Shown here piece by piece: positions 54,774 through 64,000 of a stretch of 64,000 bases of DNA. The notes under the pieces are model-generated. The model searched no databases, had not been told where the DNA came from, and worked only from the letters and a program-made list of their open reading frames with translations. A program made the translations under genes and the position numbers. The DNA lies in the NCBI GenBank assembly GCA_031213475.1, contig JARUPZ010000004.1:1413501-1477500 (forward strand). The letters are read 5' to 3'. The DNA is from Nereocystis luetkeana. Taxonomy: Eukaryota > Sar > Phaeophyceae > Laminariales > Laminariaceae. How positions within the stretch are numbered: the stretch's first letter is position 1; the number at the start of each line of letters is the position of its first letter.

Positions 54774-54900
54774 TATTACGGGGGACCATACCGTGGTACC
54801 AGGTATTAAATATTAAGTAGGACCTACCGTGCAGGCAAAAAACTACCGGTATAAATTTTTGCTATTTTTACCAACGATGTTTGGTCCTGTTTACTATGAT
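54774..54900 (-). mobile_element. MITE-B copy 19, right end lost, several insertions
   Basis: TACCAGGTATTAAATATTAA (54797-54816) is inserted after GGACCATA, and CTACCGGTATAAATTT (54842-54857) replaces CTATATATTT. The right terminus stops at TTTACTATGATACTGCTGTG. Confidence 0.8.
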
Positions 54901-55016
54901 ACTGCTGTGCTGCTGTCATTATACTTCGTACATACCAGATGCGAACGTTGACGTTGGGTATTCTTTTCTATGACACCAGGTGCAAGACGCTGGTTGAATG
55001 TTTTCTGCGCGGGCAG

Positions 55017-55113
55017 TATAAACTTTTAGCACTGGAGTCCCGTTGTGTGGACAATCCAGTCAAAGTCTAAGTAGTTTGTCCCCAAAACGGGGCTGCGGTC
55101 CTAAAAGGGTTAA
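55017..55113 (-). mobile_element. MITE-A copy 13
   Basis: Left end decayed (TATAAACTTTTAGCACTGG); right AAAAGGGTTAA intact. Confidence 0.83.
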
Positions 55114-55119
55114 AACAAC

Positions 55120-55722
55120 AATAACGACGACGACAACAACAACCACCCCCTCCCGTACACTTTAACGGTGTGCCTGGTATAGCGTATCGAGAACACCTTG
55201 TGATCTTTGAATGGCTCGAAAATACTCGAATCACATTATACAAACCGGCAGATCACACAGCCGCTCTGAAGCCATCCGGGCGAGAAAATGAATAATGGCC
55301 TCGGCAACATGCGTGCACATGCACACGCATTCATTCATACATATATACATGCATGCATGCATGCGTTCATTCATACATGCATGCTGCATGCTATCTCCTT
55401 TTTTTCAGTTCTTACTTTTTAGGTACAGCCGCAGCACGATCACATTTAGTTTCCAGGTCACCAGCCTTTTGGAGGTTTCAACGCTCAAATCTACCAGCTA
55501 CAGTATGTAGGGCCGTGAACAAGGGGCGTGCCTTGGCTGGCTAAAAGTCGCCGACTATGAATACCTGGTATTAATAGCTGTTACCGCAAAGAAGGTCGAG
55601 TTCGCACCGCAGGGATGTGATCGTTTTTTCCGCGCTTCGATTTTTTTTTTTTTTTTCCAAGAATGAGAAGGTTGCGGTTCCCAAGAACTTCCCCGAACAA
55701 GCGAGGCGTTTTCGGAAAATAT

Positions 55723-55757
<35 letters not shown>

Positions 55758-56324
55758 TTCCGAAAAATGTCATGTTCGACGGCTGTAGCCCCTTTTACCT
55801 CCGTCGAGGGAAAACGATCAGCGCTAAAAAAACGATCGCACTCCAGCTGTGTGAAGGAGTCAGTGCTATTTGCGGTGGTTGGATGGTGAAAGTGAGCCAA
55901 CTACCTGAACTAAAGCCAACTACCTGCACTTACACTTGATTTTTGTTCACTACCTGGGACCTGGTACAAGAAACGGCAACGTCGAGCCTCAAAGCGCGTC
56001 GAGTCGGATGCAAAGACGGAGAGCTCCGCCAACTACCGCACGCAACCTAACTGCTGTACAGCAGTAGTCCCTGTTATTAGCCAACTACCGTAAGCAATGC
56101 CAACTAAATGACCGGCCGGCGACTTGGTAGTCAACCAAGGCACAGCCCTGGTCACAGTAGTAATCATTGTCGACAGGCCCGCCCTTGCCGCACAAACCGT
56201 TATCACATGTGCCTTCCCTTCTCCCTCCCCGGTAGGTACTCGCCATCATCTCTGTCGCGTATACATTTTCACGCGTTCCCTGAAATTCTGCAGCTTCAGA
56301 TTTGAATTCCCTCAGCAAGGGATG

Positions 56325-56355
<31 letters not shown>

Positions 56356-56400
56356 CTGCATGAGGTCTTTTAAAACACCCATTACGCGCGATCGACCCAT
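55120..56400. other. Gene-free stretch with microsatellites
   Basis: (CATG)-type 55290-55390, (GA)n 55723-55755, GCCAACTACC repeats 55898-56107, (TA)n 56330-56355. No gene supported. Confidence 0.5.
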
Positions 56401-56403
56401 GAC

Positions 56404-56525
56404 TATTACGGGGGACCATAGTAAATAGGACCAAATATTGGTATTAATAGTAAAAATGGTTAAATACATACCAGGTAGGTTTTTATGTGAACCATAGGTC
56501 CAACTAACTATCTTCCCCCGTAATA
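56404..56525 (+). mobile_element. MITE-B copy 20 with two micro-insertions
   Basis: TATTAATA (56442-56449) and TACCAGGTA (56469-56477) stand where sister copies have TA; otherwise complete. Confidence 0.88.
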
Positions 56526-56704
56526 GTATGCCTATTGCAGTAGTATCACAGACACGTCTTGCAAATAGGAGTGTCGACGAAATCCTCGATCTCGCAGCTG
56601 ATAGTTTTTTTTTAAGTTTTTATCCCAGGTTTGTGGTACAGCCAGTAGCAGGTAAATATTATGCACACCTACGCCGACCACCCGTACCACGCGCGGTGGA
56701 AGTG

Positions 56705-56965
56705 TCACACTCGGCTTGCAGGTAGCACGCAAATGATCACACGCAGCTTGCAAATAGCACGGGCGGTCGAAGCATAACAGGCAGCTTGCCAATATCAAAC
56801 ACACAGTCGAAGTATCCCACGCAGGTTGCAAATAGCACGCGCGCTCGAAGTATCGTATGCAGCTTCCAAATAGCAAACGTGCGGTCGAAGTACCGACGCA
56901 GCTTGCAAATCACACGCGCGATGTCAAAGTATCACACGCGACTTGCAAGTAGCGCGCTCGAATAT
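56705..56965 (+). repeat. ~39-bp minisatellite, seven units
   Basis: GCAGCTTGCAAATAGCACGC, then GCGGTCGAAGTATC. Units start near 56713, 56746, 56784, 56824, 56864, 56901 and 56940, mutually diverged. Confidence 0.85.
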
Positions 56966-57299
56966 TTTTCCATCTCACAAAGCTTGGGTGTCTTTTCATT
57001 TTTGGTGCATCTATATCTTGCTTCTATAGGGCTCCGCGTGCCCTCCCGTTTTTCTTGCCCACCCGCGCTTTTGGCCAACTTCTGTCTGATGCCGAAGTAG
57101 TTGAATCGAGGAACTACCCAACAAGGCATTAAGGCGTGTGCCTTGAAAGACATGTGTAGCTTATCCCATTAGTGTTCCACAGTAGATTTCGTCAGCACCT
57201 TCTGCTGTATACTTCGAAGTGTACTATCACTGACTGTGTATAGGCCATGGGATTTGTTCATCGGGTTAAGACAACCTGGTGGTACATACTTTCTGGAGT

Positions 57300-57405
57300 G
57301 CTGTTCACGGGTCGGGTCAAAACTCGCGGGTCGGGCCGGATGGGCGCATTCATTTAACCCGACCCGACCCGTGAGTTTTTGAAGACCTCCTGACCCGTGA
57401 ACCGC
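57300..57405. repeat. Inverted GGGTCGGG/CCCGACCC patch
   Basis: TTCACGGGTCGGGTCAAAACTC and its counterpart GACCCGACCCGTGAGTTTTTG face each other. Confidence 0.65.
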
Positions 57406-57481
57406 TCTGGTGTTTCCACGGTTAGTTTCGGGTAAGGAATGGGGCTTCTGAAGAGTAAATGCCTTGTGGGGGTGGTGGCTT

Positions 57482-57580
57482 ATTATCTGAGCTCACGTGA
57501 GGAGCTCAATATCACACCCACAACATGACTTGGAAAACAAAAAAAATGTTGGCGCAACCCGGCGAATATTTGAATGCGCT
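57482..57580. mobile_element. MITE-C fragment
   Basis: GTGAGGAGCTCAATATCACACCC, ATGACTTGG and GCAACCCGGCGAATATTTG parallel the left-centre of copies 2-4. Confidence 0.45.
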
Positions 57581-57584
57581 GCAG

Positions 57585-58740
57585 TACTCTCGTCAATACT
57601 CCCGAGTATATTATTCCTATTAATTCTCCTGCTTCATATGAATACTACTTCTATTAATCGTAGTCCTTCAAAGAAATATACCACGAAGAGCTATATATGT
57701 CACACCAGAAACATGGAATTGGAAGACAGGTGTTTGCGGAACCCGACTGCTAGTTTCTACAGTATGTGCTGCGTAGTCCTACAGCAAACATACTAAAAAT
57801 AGTAAAACCATTATACTGTTAATAACAACTTGTACTTTACAGTCGTTGCTTGCCTGGGGAGCTTAACCGGCCAGAAAAAATTGCCTCAGAAGGCAAAATG
57901 CGCAACCCCTCACGTGGTATGGGTCTCACGCAAAGAGCCTCTAAAGCAAAAGGTGCTATACCCCCAATATCGTATACCAGGTATATACCACATGTAAATA
58001 TCGTTTTTTTTTTACCACCCGCGCTCTCGCAATGCCGCCGACGGTACTGCAAGGAGAAACGCCTACCTGTGTAGAATGGAGAACCTAGCCTGGAGTACAC
58101 TAGGGTAGACGCGGTAGGTGTGCTAGATGCTTGATTGCTGTACCGGCCCGTCAGCAAGAGGTATCTGCGAGTAGTCTGAGCAAAGGCTTGCTGTAGAATT
58201 TCGGCACTACCCTTGAACAACGTTGAGCGTGTAGGCTATCAGGTACCTGGTATCTGTTATCTGGTAGGATTGAGTGCAGTGCTCGGCGCCGAGGACGGCT
58301 TCTTGATCCAATGTGCTGATGTTGCAACGGGAGCTATAGGTTAAATTGGCACACGGCACGAACTTGGAACGTGGAAGTGTGGTGACCTTTAAGTTATATT
58401 TTTACCAATCCGCCGGAAGAATAAAAAAAAAAGAAAAAGTTGTGAGTAGTGCTTCCCCGAAAAGGTAAGCCTTATGTTCTTGTTACTGCTCTGCTCTACC
58501 TGGTACGCTATTTCTTGTTCGTAGTCCTAGAGAGCACTGAAAAATATCACGGGATGTTAGCCACAGAAACTCAGAATAAAACGCCTCCCTTGTGTTGAAT
58601 GGAGAACCTAGCCTACGTACGAGTGCAATGAATCTACGTACAGTAAATAGCACCGGACCTGGCGGCGTCACGGAGTTTTGTCGCCTCATGTGGAAAGTCC
58701 CAGGGCGCTGGTATTTTGTTGCTGTCGTTGTGTGTTGTTT
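57585..58740. other. Gene-free stretch
   Basis: GGAGAACCTAGCCT occurs at 58078 and 58610 with similar flanks (GAAACGCCTACCTGTGTAGAAT / AAAACGCCTCCCTTGTGTTGAAT), an old duplication. No gene supported. Confidence 0.4.
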
Positions 58741-58742
58741 TG

Positions 58743-59232
58743 TCACACATGCTTTATCACACGTGTGGTAAGATGAAGTTACCGTAGCACACTGTCACAC
58801 GGGTGATAAGATAACATATCGTATCACACTTATCACACGGGTGATATGATAGCACACACCGTATCACACTATCACCCGTGTGATAAAAATAACACACCAA
58901 CCGTATGACACTATCACACGGGTGATAGGATAACATACCGTATCACACTTAACACACGGGCGATATGATAGCACACACTCCGTGTCACACTATCACCCGT
59001 GTGATAAAAAAATAAAACCACAACCGTATGACACTATCTCACGGGTGATAAGATAACACACCCACCGTATCACACTTATCCCACGGGTGATATGATAACA
59101 CACACCGTATCACACTATCACCCGTGTGATAAAATAACACACCAACCGTATGACACTATCACACGGGTGATAAGATAACACACCCACCGTATCACACCAT
59201 CAAACGGGTGATAACATAACACACACCCCTGG
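58743..59232 (+). repeat. Satellite of palindromic TATCACACGGGTGATA units with 3-unit higher-order period
   Basis: Twelve ~40-bp units, each with a palindrome. They cycle A (ACGGGTGATAAG), B (ACGGGTGATATG), C (CCCGTGTGATAA) four times, so the true period is about 122 bp. C is the inverse of A/B at the core. Confidence 0.9.
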
Positions 59233-59239
59233 GATTAAG

Positions 59240-59785
59240 TTCCACCCTGATCTTCTGGACAACAGAGAGATTGCGAAACGCCGAGCGGTTGTGTTGTCTA
59301 CCGAAAGGTCTCGGACGAGATATTTATTCCCAACGCCGCCAATCTTGGTTTGTGTGTTTGTTGCTCGCTACCAATGGTTTCGGGGAGAAAACCCTTATCT
59401 TGAATTCGCTGTACCAGCGTGTGTTATCTCAAGTGCTACTCGACGAGATGTTCCAAAAGCCGCTAATTTTCGTCTACACCAGGCGGACATTATACAGATA
59501 TTATATACCAGGTACACATTATACACATTGTAATCCCATTTGTATACACATGGTATACGCTCTATATTATATACTACCTGGCATACACAGAATGTATACA
59601 TTATATACTATACACAGCATACACATTCTTGGGGGCAGACAGATTTCTGATGTGCACTTTCATGATCTACGAGCTGGTTCAGGGATTCCGTCAGAAATTT
59701 GGCTTATTGTTGTAATCCGACCCTTCAAAAACTTGGCACGTAGTTGTCGTGCCCTAGTTCGCCAGTTGTCTGGGGTGTTATTAAC
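59240..59785. other. Gene-free stretch
   Basis: A 204-codon plus frame is mainly a TATAC/ACATTATA low-complexity segment (59490-59630) and is not credible as a protein. Confidence 0.45.
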
Positions 59786-59787
59786 CC

Positions 59788-59894
59788 TGAACCCTTTTAG
59801 GACTGCAGTCTCCTTTTGGGGACAATTTGGGACAAACTGCTTGGAATTTGACTGGTGTGCCCCCAAAACGGGACTGGAGTTCTAAAAGGGTTAA
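59788..59894 (+). mobile_element. MITE-A copy 14 (left half of a dimer)
   Basis: Contains an extra GACAATTTGG duplication. Its right TTAA (59891-59894) is also the left end of copy 15. Confidence 0.85.
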
Positions 59895-59990
59895 CAGAAC
59901 TCCAGTCCCGTTCTGGGGACAAAACACTCAAATTCCAAGTATTGTGTCCCCAATTGTCCTCAACACGAGACTGCAGTCTTGAAAGGGTTA
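59891..59990 (-). mobile_element. MITE-A copy 15 (right half of a dimer)
   Basis: TTAACAGAACTCCAG left, GAAAGGGTTA right; opposite orientation to copy 14. Confidence 0.85.
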
Positions 59991-60275
59991 CTGTATGGAT
60001 CAACATTGGGCTTTCTGGGAGCCCAGATATCTATTGATAGCGGGAAACAAAAAAGAAAATAATGAGAAAAAGCTTGAACGCCCCTGGATCAAAACCTCGG
60101 CATGATGGCACGGAACGTGTGTGCGAAGTTTCAGGATTTATTTCGAAGAAACCGCGTGTCCTTCTGGGATTTTGTGTGGGGGGGGGGGGGTCAACGCTCA
60201 CTGTAGTTTACCTTATGCTTCTGAAGTCCTTGGGTTCAGTATCGTATAGACACCGAGTTTTAGCGCTAAAGTTGC

Positions 60276-60372
60276 TTAACCCTTTTAGGACCGCAGTCCC
60301 GTTTTGGGGACAAAGTACCTGGAGTTTGACTGGTTTGTCCCCAAAATGGGACTGCGGTTCTAAAGGGGTTAA
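60276..60372 (+). mobile_element. MITE-A copy 16
   Basis: Complete and close to consensus. Confidence 0.9.
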
Positions 60373-60528
60373 CATTGATCCCCTACAGCAGTACGTGGTC
60401 AGTTCTTCGAAAGTTTGCGCGAACTGTTTTTTATGGAGATGCCTTGGAGTAAATAAAACCGAGAAATGAAAAAAAAAATCCTCCTACGGACAAATAGTTT
60501 CGCAGCTATATAGCGCCAACCCTAGCCC

Positions 60529-60625
60529 TCAACCCTTTTAGAACCGCGGTCCTGTTTTGGGGACAAACCACTCAATTTTTAAGTAGTTTGTCCCCAAAAC
60601 GGGACTGCGGTTCTGAAGGGATTAA
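60529..60625 (-). mobile_element. MITE-A copy 17
   Basis: TCAACCCTTTTAG left; GAAGGGATTAA right. Confidence 0.87.
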
Positions 60626-60629
60626 CGCA

Positions 60630-61110
60630 AAAAGAAAAAAGGGCTGTTGTGCCAGCTATGCCACCCTGTTCCGCTGTTTTAGTACGGTCAGCATGCTACC
60701 AAATGTGTGATATTCGAGTGGCAATCAGTACGTACGGCATTCATTCGTTTCCTGGCGGACGCAAACTGGGGCGTTTCGCTTGGATCAGCCTGTGGTGCGT
60801 CTTTTTCGGACGGGGATCGCGCAAGAAGCTGCATGATGCACTCGTATTTAGGGCATGTCAGGGTACTGGGTCGGATCTATGCTGTCCGATGACGCCAGGT
60901 TAGCATCTACAGCAGTAGTATATGATCTTGCTGCTGTGCATCGTCATCTATCTGTCGGCGACGTGCGAGGTGTTGTGAGCTTCGTACTTTACGATATCGG
61001 GACTCCGAAAGGCAACACATGTTGAACGCACATGACGGTCACAGCGGGAAGACAAAGCTGACTAAATAATAATCGCGAAGGAACGAACAGCAGTAGTGGC
61101 ACGTACTGTA
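60630..61110. other. Gene-free stretch
   Basis: Two overlapping plus frames of 84 and 61 codons without domains. CTACAGCAGTAGTA at 60907. Confidence 0.4.
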
Positions 61111-61117
61111 TGTAGCA

Positions 61118-61215
61118 GGGGTTGGGGGGGGGGGGGTACTCATGTCTTGCATGGCCGTAGTCGGGGGGGGGGGGGGGTGGTATGTGACCCCGGATCTGAG
61201 TGACGAAAGGGATGG
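61118..61215 (+). mobile_element. Diverged SINE-1 body fragment with two G runs
   Basis: Two G runs of 13-14 nt, then GTGACCCCGGATCTGAGTGACGA, as in the SINE-1 body at 31306-31330. Confidence 0.45.
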
Positions 61216-61410
61216 CGAAGACAGGCAGTAGAGTAGATGGGGGTCGGAAGAAAGAAGAATAAACGAACAAAAAATTGAAGAAGAAAAAAGGAAGTTTTTT
61301 TTTACGTACCACAGAGTGTGAAATACCTGGTATATATAAATTAAACTCAGCTTCGGCCACCCGGGGTGTGTGTACGAAATGCCATCGGTGCAAGGAGGTA
61401 GATACACGCC

Positions 61411-61411
61411 A

Positions 61412-61459
<48 letters not shown>
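61411..61459. repeat. (CTG)16 microsatellite
   Basis: Uninterrupted CTG run; poly-Cys/Ala/Gln frames are artefacts. Confidence 0.95.
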
Positions 61460-61460
<1 letters not shown>

Positions 61461-61642
61461 CGCCTTCCATGGCGGGCGAGAAGACCGGACCGGGCTTGGG
61501 GTGTTTTTTCTGTCGCTATGCCTGTGCCACGAAGATGGCACTCTCTTGTAAAATAAATTTATTGAAGAACTTTTTTTAATTGCAAAATTATTCCAATAGT
61601 AGTGAAGACGATATTTATTTTTCGGGACGGAGTGGTGGGTAC

Positions 61643-61701
61643 TTGTATGTATGTATGTATGTATGTATGTATGTATGTATGTATGTATGTATGTATGTAT
61701 G
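61643..61701. repeat. (GTAT)n microsatellite
   Basis: About 14 perfect 4-bp units. Confidence 0.95.
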
Positions 61702-62122
61702 TGTATGCGCCCTGGTACTTGCTTGGCGCAGGGCGGACGCGGTCACGCCCATGGTTGCCGGCAGAGAACTGCAGCAGCACAGCAGTCAGTAGATGCAATT
61801 TGAGCGCCCTTTTCGCGCCAGTACTGAGGGGGGGTCGGCCAACATGCCGCTTTCTACGTCTTTGGACCCTTCTTGATACTTTTATTTCCTTTCTTTTCTT
61901 TTCTCGGATGTGCATATATACGTATACAGTATGTATATAGATACTCCAGGTATACGAGTATAAATTCCATGGGTATGTTTCTGGGATTATTTGGTCTGCA
62001 AGTGATGGACGGAATGGTAGACCGCAGCTCTCGTTACTACGTACCGCCCCCTCACGGTCTGGCCCCGGCGCTGGCGCTGCGGTGCACCTATAGCTGCTGC
62101 TCTTGGTCGTTTTGCCCGAGTG

Positions 62123-62220
62123 TTGACCCTTTTAGAACCGCAGTCCCGTTTTGGGGACGAACCACTCTAATTTCAAGTAGTTTGTCCCCAAAACGGGACT
62201 GCGGTTCTAAAAAGGGTTAA
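62123..62220 (-). mobile_element. MITE-A copy 18
   Basis: TTGACCCTTTTAGAACC left; right TTAA intact; near-perfect palindrome. Confidence 0.9.
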
Positions 62221-62442
62221 GAAGACACTTTTTGTTTTTTCAGCCTATTTTGTCACCATGAGGCATTTCATAAATAGATGAACCTCAGGGAAGTAAACGA
62301 TTGATAATGTGAGAACATCATCATCAGAAGCTGGGACGAGTTCCCGCTTTCAGGGCCGGACTCCTCTATGTACTCAGAGACGTGAGTATGTATGATACCT
62401 GGTGCAAGGTTCCCCTTGGTGATTGTTGTTGGCATGGAAGCT

Positions 62443-62466
62443 CGGGGGGGGGGGGGGGGGGGGGGG
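62443..62466. repeat. G homopolymer, ~24 nt
   Basis: Longest G run in the window. Confidence 0.95.
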
Positions 62467-62889
62467 TCGCGAGCTGAAAAAGGTAGGGGGAACACAGCAG
62501 GCGTCCCTTCCTCTTACATATCATCCCTGGTACCAGCTAGATTTTTTTCGTTCGTACGTGCGTCGCCACCGGACCAGCACAAATAACCTGAAAAAAAAGC
62601 TCTTGAACGCTAGAAGAAAGAAAAGGAAGGTAAACCAAACCACCGACCGGGCGAGCAACTGGACAAACAAGTAACAACGACCAGCCCAAAACGAGAATAT
62701 AGTTGTCAATTAATACCTACCAGTAGAAGTCATACAGTTGACTGTGTTAGGTGTACCCCAAATGGCACGCGCGGGACATGGTATTCGCGCATATACAGCT
62801 CTTTTTTGTCTCTGACGAGCACCCCCATCCCACCTGCTATCTTCCTCCCTACCTCTCCAGCTCCCTCCCTGGCGTACCTCAGATCACGT

Positions 62890-63098
62890 ATAGCCCCCCC
62901 CCCCCCTACCCTCTCCGCTATGGTATGCGCCTTCGTTTTTTTATGTCGTGTGGGGGGGTCGTGTATAGGGACCCTCGCCCCCCCCCCTACCCTCCCCCTC
63001 CCCTCCCCGCTTCGGTGCATGCCTTCGTTTGTTTTTTTTTTGTCGCGAGAAAGTGCTGGGAATTTTGGTCCCTCTGGTGGACTCGCGTCGAGGGGTGG
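62890..63098 (-). mobile_element. Diverged SINE-1 body fragments between C runs
   Basis: CTCCCCGCTTCGGTGCATGCC, TTTGTCGCGAGAAAG and GGACTCGCGTCGA parallel the SINE-1 body at 620-695. A shorter piece (CGCTATGGTATGCGCCTTCG) is at 62917. Confidence 0.5.
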
Positions 63099-63124
63099 TC
63101 CTCGAGTTAGAAGCCTCAGAAACT

Positions 63125-63378
63125 ACTGTAGGTACAGTAGGTAGACTACTGTAGCTGTAGGTACAGTAGGTGCAGATAAGGTACAGTAGGTAGGCTAGTG
63201 TCGGTACAGTAGGTGCAGATAAGGTGCAGCAGTAGGTAGACTACCGTAGGTACAGTAGGTGCAGATAAGGTACAGTAGGTAGACTACTGTAGGTACAGTA
63301 GGTGCAGATAAGGTACAGTAGGTAGACTACTGTAGGTACAGTAGGTGCAGATAAGGTACAGTAGGTAGACTATTGTGG
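63125..63378 (+). repeat. 43-bp minisatellite
   Basis: About six units of TAGGTACAGTAGGTGCAGAT + AAGGTACAGTAGGTAGACTA + CTG; the last three nearly identical. Confidence 0.92.
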
Positions 63379-63603
63379 GTACAGTCGCTGCAGCACATAC
63401 TGTGAGCACATGTGTCCGGCCTGCAGTCCAAGGACGCGAGCAACGGTACTGTGTGTAGCCCCCCACGGATGACAAAAAAAACTCCTGCTGTTCTGTTTAA
63501 TACTGCAATAAGATAAGGACCTTGTAGTACCGCAATCCCGTGCAAAAAACGAAATTGGTGCGAACCAGGAGGATTTTTTCTTCTGTTTTGATCGTTAATA
63601 TTT

Positions 63604-63675
<72 letters not shown>

Positions 63676-63795
63676 TTATCATCATCATTATTTTCATTGT
63701 TCATCTTATTATTTTCATTATTTTCGTTATTATTTTCATTATTATTTTCATTATTATTTTCCATTATTTTCATTATTGTCATTGTCATTATTATT
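63604..63795. repeat. (ATT)n and ATTTTC-type microsatellite
   Basis: (TTA)n to about 63690 with single changes, then imperfect TTATTTTCA units. Poly-Asn/Ile frames are artefacts. Confidence 0.95.
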
Positions 63796-64000
63796 TATGA
63801 TCCATATTTAGATATTTAGTATATTTAGTCTATTTTAGCGACAAAAAAAGCCGACGAGTTCGGTCTCTCATCACCCAACAAGTAATGCGTATACCTGTTA
63901 CAGCTTATACCTGGTATTCCCTTCGGGGAATCTTCTTGACAAGGACTTGTTATATTAGGATAGACCTCCCAAGGGCCGGGCTGCTGATTGATCACCACTT
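63796..64000. other. Gene-free end of window
   Basis: Two copies of the TACCTG motif (TACCTGTTACAG, TACCTGGTA); nothing else seen. Confidence 0.4.

Noticed and set aside
59271..59885. 204-codon plus frame
   Set aside because: Mostly TATAC low-complexity DNA running into a MITE; no splice or domain evidence.
58743..63378. CRISPR-like arrays at 58743 and 63125
   Set aside because: Units are contiguous or higher-order satellites without unique spacers, and the DNA is eukaryotic.

Overview
The window reads as nuclear DNA of a eukaryote with a repeat-dominated genome, most likely a stramenopile alga and perhaps a brown alga. The clues are spliceosomal introns with long pyrimidine tracts, long (CAG/CTG)n runs, a stramenopile-style bZIP basic region, and many SINE, MITE, Ty3-type and REL-type retroelements. 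The lineage is an inference from style, because no marker gene is present. There is no bacterial gene layout, rRNA, CRISPR array or intact long gene.

Layout. 0-4.7 kb: a TIR element, a tRNA-derived SINE, a near-perfect 0.5-kb fold-back, and TTAA and TA MITEs. 4.7-10.5 kb: a minus-strand Ty3/gypsy LTR element with gag and integrase but no reverse transcriptase. A whole antisense tRNA-Ser copy sits at its primer site. 11-16 kb: diverged repeats, three consecutive TA MITEs, and retroposons ending in oligo-C. 17.4-20.95 kb: a decayed plus-strand retroelement with an N-terminal zinc finger, a gutted RT and an endonuclease-like C-terminus. 21-30 kb: MITEs, tandem duplications, CTG/CAG tracts and tandem SINE-2 units. 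30-44 kb: SINE-1 copies (one split by a MITE), TIR elements and ACCCG-rich palindromes. 44-53 kb holds the two best host-gene candidates: a bZIP-like exon (45917-46171, +) and a small two-exon gene with a 2-nt frame break (52079-51776, -). 53-64 kb: MITEs, four minisatellites (one with a three-step higher-order period), and microsatellites.

Most of the window can be explained by mobile elements interacting. MITE-A (18 copies, TTAA target) and MITE-B (20 copies, TA target) are non-autonomous DNA elements whose transposases are not in view. Three tRNA-headed SINE families depend on LINE machinery, and the local REL-type element is dead. The most unusual signal is a class of tiny insertions at TA dinucleotides: TACC(A/T)GGTA, TACCGGTA and TATTAATA. 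They appear inside MITEs and other repeats at places where sister copies have plain TA. They look like transposon excision footprints, and TATTAATA is what 2-nt-staggered excision of MITE-B would leave.
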